Shown: positions 60,660 through 64,000 of the stretch, piece after piece
How positions within the stretch are numbered: the first letter of the stretch is position 1
Layout of the letters: every line of letters begins with the position of its first letter
Assembly (NCBI GenBank): GCA_029204225.1
Contig: CM055093.1
Coordinates: 19,208,041 to 19,272,040, forward strand
Length of the DNA stretch: 64,000 nucleotides
Reading direction: 5' to 3'
From: Diphasiastrum complanatum
Lineage: Eukaryota; Streptophyta; Lycopodiopsida; Lycopodiales; Lycopodiaceae
The notes under the pieces: generated by a model
What the model was told of the DNA's origin: nothing
Databases searched by the model: none
Seen by the model: the letters and a program-made list of their open reading frames with translations, nothing else
Translations under genes and position numbers: made by a program

Positions 60660-62378
60660 AGAAGTTAGTATGGATAAAAGTGTGGTTTTAATTTTAAAGG
60701 TATTTAAAATGGATTGTCCTTTGTCATACCCTTACGATGATTTTGATCGTCTAGGAGACGTTTACAACTATATTTCCATCGATGTCATTGCAAAAAAAAG
60801 ATTGTGAAATAATGCAGATATTGTCAAAATGAATGAACGCGTTCTTGCCAACTATCCATTATACAATATTGATGACATTGTTGATTGTATGGATTTTAAA
60901 GGGGTAGTAGTTTTCACTGCTAAATTCAAAGGCTACTATCTCAGTGAAAATAGCTTGCTTGTTATCGTGAAGGTGACTTCAATTACAACAGAATAAAATA
61001 TTGTGAATGCCATGATGACGGAGACCCTTTCTACATGCAAAATCAAACAATGATTTGGTGTTTATCAAAACTATCTTTGCACTCTAAAAAGAGAAAACAT
61101 GTATCATTTACTGAACCATTAAGTGAGTGCTTTACGTATTATTCTAAACGTTCAAATAGAAACAACATGAAAAAAATGTTGGGCCATCCTTGTGGTTCAA
61201 AAATGGGTAGCATCCAAAAAACGTAGACAAGACCAATAGATGTCAAAAACAGATCCGCTGATTGCAATACAACAATATCAAGTAACTATAACTCGAATAC
61301 CTTGACAGGAATCGAAGATATTTCTCAAGATCATAATATGTCAAAATCAATTAACTATAACTCGAATATCTTGACAAGAATCAAAAATATTTTTCATGAT
61401 CGTGATATGTCAAGAACAAGTAACTATAATTCGGATATCTTGATATATGTCGAGGATGTGGTCACTCGTACTAATATATCTGCATCAACATATAACTTGG
61501 ATATTCTTATAGGTGTGGAGGATGTTGGGGAGGTTGTTGATAACAACAAAAATAAAAGATGTCATTTTGAAATCAGCATTCAAACAAAGCGTACACCAAA
61601 AATGTCAACTTTTGCAAGTGCAAATGAATCCATCCGACGTAATTCAGATTTTTCAAAATTCAATTTTGATAAACATGATTACACAAGAAACATATTACAT
61701 GATGCTAATATGACAAATGATCCTACAAGATCAAGATGGTCACAAGCAGATGAACTTTTGGAAGATCTACAAAGAGAGTCTCAAGTATGTCCAACATCCT
61801 TTGGAACTACTCAGAGTTTTAAAAGAAAATATGTTCTAGGCTTATGTTGCACCAAAAAAGACAGAATATGTTTTATCGTCAGAAAATATAAGGGAAACGT
61901 TGATGCAACCATATTGTAGTAAGTTGTGTATTTGACAAATTACCTACAAAGAATGTGATGACTTGCGACTAGCTGTGTGGAAAAAATGAATCAATTATTG
62001 CAGATGTTCAAATGTTTTTTTTCATAGATGAGAAATGTCAGATGCAATGTTTGATATTTTGGAGGAATCGAAATTGCACTTCAAACCTACGTTGGATGGT
62101 AAAGCTATATGCATAAAAGCATATTAGAATCTCCCATGGAATGTTTTGGCAAGTAATTGATGAGGCACATTATTCCATTGTGTACAAGTTTCATGGAAAC
62201 ATCGGCACATTCAAGCAATGTGGACATTCTTCGAAAGGGCTGGTCGTAATGCGTGGGATTTTAGAAAAGCATGCATTGCCTCAACCACATCTGCAACATA
62301 AATCAAAAGATGACGTTGTTATTTGCGAACATCATCTCTCACTCGGCATGCATAACGTGACGTCTTCAAAACTATAAA
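60660..62378 (+). pseudogene. Unidentified decayed coding region with tandem 25-residue repeats
   Basis: A series of plus frames. 60670-60995 has PLSYPYDDFDRLGDVYNYIS, YPLYNIDDIVDCMDFKG and KFKGYYLSENSLLVIVKV, with stops. 61035-61226 has RKHVSFTEPLSECFTYYSK. 61302-61919 is a 205-codon frame whose first third is about four degenerate copies of a ~25-residue unit (IEDISQDHNMSKSINYNSNI, IKNIFHDRDMSRTSNYNSDI, VEDVVTRTNISASTYNLDI), then WSQADELLEDLQRESQ. 62141-62377 has MFWQVIDEAHYSIVYKFHG and KQCGHSSKGLVVMRG. No family recognised. Colinear frames suggest one gene or element ORF broken by stops, on AT-rich sequence. Confidence 0.4.
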
Positions 62379-62410
62379 CACACAACTTAAATACGCATGT
62401 ATTTCTCAAG

Positions 62411-63101
62411 TGTGAAAAATTGCCTACATTGGCAAATCTAGCCATGTAGAATATTGTACGTTTTGTCGATATTTTTTGTTAGTCACTTGAATGGACAAAA
62501 CGCCACTTGTAAATCCACACCTAAGGTAGGTTACCACGAGTCAAGAGGAGTGGTAGTGTCCATTTGGTAGTGATTCCTACTTTGTAGGATCTAGACCATG
62601 ATTTATGATGAGATTTGTACCTGCCATGCACCTACCAAGCATGACTCTTGGATCTAGGCTAGGGTTTTCACATTAGGGCAAGAAAGTTGAGTCTACTTCC
62701 TTATTACATGCTTGATTTTCACCTAACTTGGCAAAGGAAGTGTCTTTTACTATGTATTTCCATTCTCCATAGTGAGAAGATAGAAAGTTTTTGGAGCCTC
62801 AAGGAGAAACTTAGATTTTCTCTCTATGTATGGTGATTGTGATTGATTCTAATGAAATCTAGCTTTGGCACACTTCAAACTCTGTCTGCAGGCTGTACTA
62901 CAGCCTGATTTTTACATGTGAAAACTTGGATTATAGTTTTTGATCAATGCTCTGATTGTCTCTACTTGTTTTCTATCAAGCTGCTAAACTAGATCTTGTT
63001 TTTAGATGACTAGTATCTGATAGATTGTTTAACAAGCACACAATCAACCTTGTGGATCATTCAAAGGTCCATTTATGGTCCTTAGTACTGTATTTTTCAC
63101 A
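62411..63101 (+). repeat. Solo LTR (family C) with perfect target duplication
   Basis: TGTGAAAAATTG ... TATTTTTCACA, 691 bp, flanked by TCAAG on both sides (62406-62410 and 63102-63106). Homologous to the inverted copy at 42665-43365. No internal region, hence a solo LTR left by LTR-LTR recombination. Confidence 0.93.
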
Positions 63102-63106
63102 TCAAG

Positions 63107-63335
63107 ATCCACGCCCTACAAGATGTGGAAACAAGAGTTTGAACATGTCAAGACTCCAACAAGACAAAGAATGTCCAAAATGATACCAATTTAGATGGAT
63201 GAATCAAAGTATTAATTATATCAAAAATATGTTTAATTTGGTGTATTGTAAATTCTCGAGTCCATTTCTGAAAATGGAGTTTGAGAAAGTCCAAAATTAA
63301 TTGAGACAGTGTTTTACTGTCCTACTGTGAGTATA
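63107..63335. other. Unassigned spacer
   Basis: No feature recognised; possibly decayed copia pol leading into the ILTKPL tail. Confidence 0.35.
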
Positions 63336-63386
63336 TTGGCTGATATCTTGACTAAACCTCTATCAAGAGAAAAGCTTAAGGGAGGG
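63336..63386 (+). pseudogene. Copia RNase H C-terminal tail and PPT
   Basis: Frame ILADILTKPLSREKLKGGCW is the conserved end of copia pol (ADIxTKPL). The purine tract AAGGGAGGG directly precedes an LTR start. Confidence 0.8.
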
Positions 63387-63975
63387 TGTTGGAATTAAGC
63401 ATCACTCCAACTCACCAAAATTTGAGTCATCAGTCCTCGAGTCATCAGAACTCGAATCATTTGAGTGCGACTCACTCGAATCCCGAGTACCAGTACACTA
63501 TGTAAATATGAACTCTCTCTCTCTACAATGACATTGCAGCCTAAATCTATGAAGTCCAACGTCTGTGTAATCAATCAACAGGAGTAGAAGTAGGATCGAC
63601 ATCAAACTTTTAGAGTTCAAGGTCTTCGAGTTCTACATGTTTTTTGGCCTCCTTCGAGTTCGAGGTCCACGTCATCCACACTGCCCCGTCCGACGCAGAC
63701 CACGTTACAATTCACTTTAGTACTTTTAGTAATTGCGTTGTTTCATGCTCGTTGCACACATAGTCATTGTAGCTATTCCATGTATATATACATAACGGCC
63801 ACTCACGAAGAATGACATGCAAAAATGATATGTAGCAGAGAAGAGTGAATTAGAGTTTCTACGCGAACTCCATTGTGTCTTAACTTTCTGATTTCTTAGA
63901 ATCAAAGATATCCGAGAGAGTGAAAGCTATTCAAGAAATAGAGATAGTTATTCAATATGTAGCTAGCTAAGTAAA
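63387..63975 (+). repeat. Copia 3' LTR
   Basis: Starts TGTTGGAATTAAGC after the purine tract. Contains repeated CTCGA(A/G)T phrases (63435-63490) and GTATATATAC near 63780, a possible TATA box. The right boundary is not certain because no TG..CA closure was recognised; the next recognisable sequence starts at about 63976. Confidence 0.65.
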
Positions 63976-64000
63976 ACTGCAAATGATGGTCAATGTGACA
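63976..64000 (+). pseudogene. Start of another copia element 1-family fragment
   Basis: The last 25 bases are identical to 1424-1448 of copia element 1 (protease-integrase linker, reading ANDGQCD). The fragment is cut by the window end. Confidence 0.65.

Overview
The window is nuclear DNA of a vascular plant with a large, repeat-choked genome. The basis is the mix of plant-type Ty1/copia and Ty3/gypsy retrotransposons, two CACTA (En/Spm) elements with TNP2 transposase, a Helitron PIF1-type helicase remnant, a microsomal CYP71-clan cytochrome P450 fragment, GT-AG introns, and GA/CT microsatellites up to about 220 bp. A gymnosperm or fern would fit, but this is inference and no species can be named. 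No intact single-copy host gene was found. Almost everything is a mobile element, mostly broken and often nested.

Layout. 1-6.9 kb: a nearly complete copia element (gag, pol, 3' LTR) sits inside an older, truncated copia element whose RT/RNase H tail and 3' LTR follow. 6.9-8.5 kb: mostly unassigned, with an inverted gag scrap and a patch of CCGACGTC-type repeats. 8.5-14.1 kb: a landscape of long GA arrays in higher-order repeats (GGGAGGGGC / CCGTGAGAACC units, hairpins, a ~590-bp tandem duplication), with scraps of two unidentified coding sequences. 14.1-58.4 kb: a segment bounded by two direct 833-bp LTRs (about 97.5% identical by hand count), with PBS and PPT in the right places, a 4/5-matching 5-bp target duplication, and flanks that are both the GA landscape. 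I read this as one copia-type element split open by about 40 kb of later or captured sequence.

Within that segment, in order: gag/RT remnants; a truncated P450 (minus); CACTA element 1 (a divergent accessory gene on minus, TNP2 on plus); a gypsy gag relic (minus); composite CT/CA arrays; a Helitron helicase relic; an array of a CTCGACCGA-type motif; a copia relic with a deleted integrase core; CACTA element 2, with an uninterrupted SET-domain reading frame between its zinc-finger exon and TNP2 domain and a solo LTR in its tail; a copia LTR with PBS; an inverted solo LTR; a gypsy element that has lost nearly all of pol but keeps gag, the integrase tail and a downstream coiled-coil ORF; long unassigned AT-rich sequence; then copia remnants leading into the 3' LTR.

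58.4-64 kb: more GA/TA arrays, hairpins, an A-rich minisatellite, an unidentified decayed coding region, a solo LTR with a perfect 5-bp duplication, and the 3' end of another copia element that abuts sequence matching the first copia element at the window edge.

The genes do not form a cellular pathway. They make transposition machinery: gag/protease/integrase/RT-RNase H for retroelements, transposase plus accessory protein for CACTA, helicase for Helitron. The two cellular-looking items are the P450 fragment and the SET-domain ORF, both lying inside mobile DNA. The strongest leads are the SET ORF inside CACTA element 2, the 44-kb LTR-bounded segment, and a CACACGTGTG palindrome shared by unrelated LTR families.
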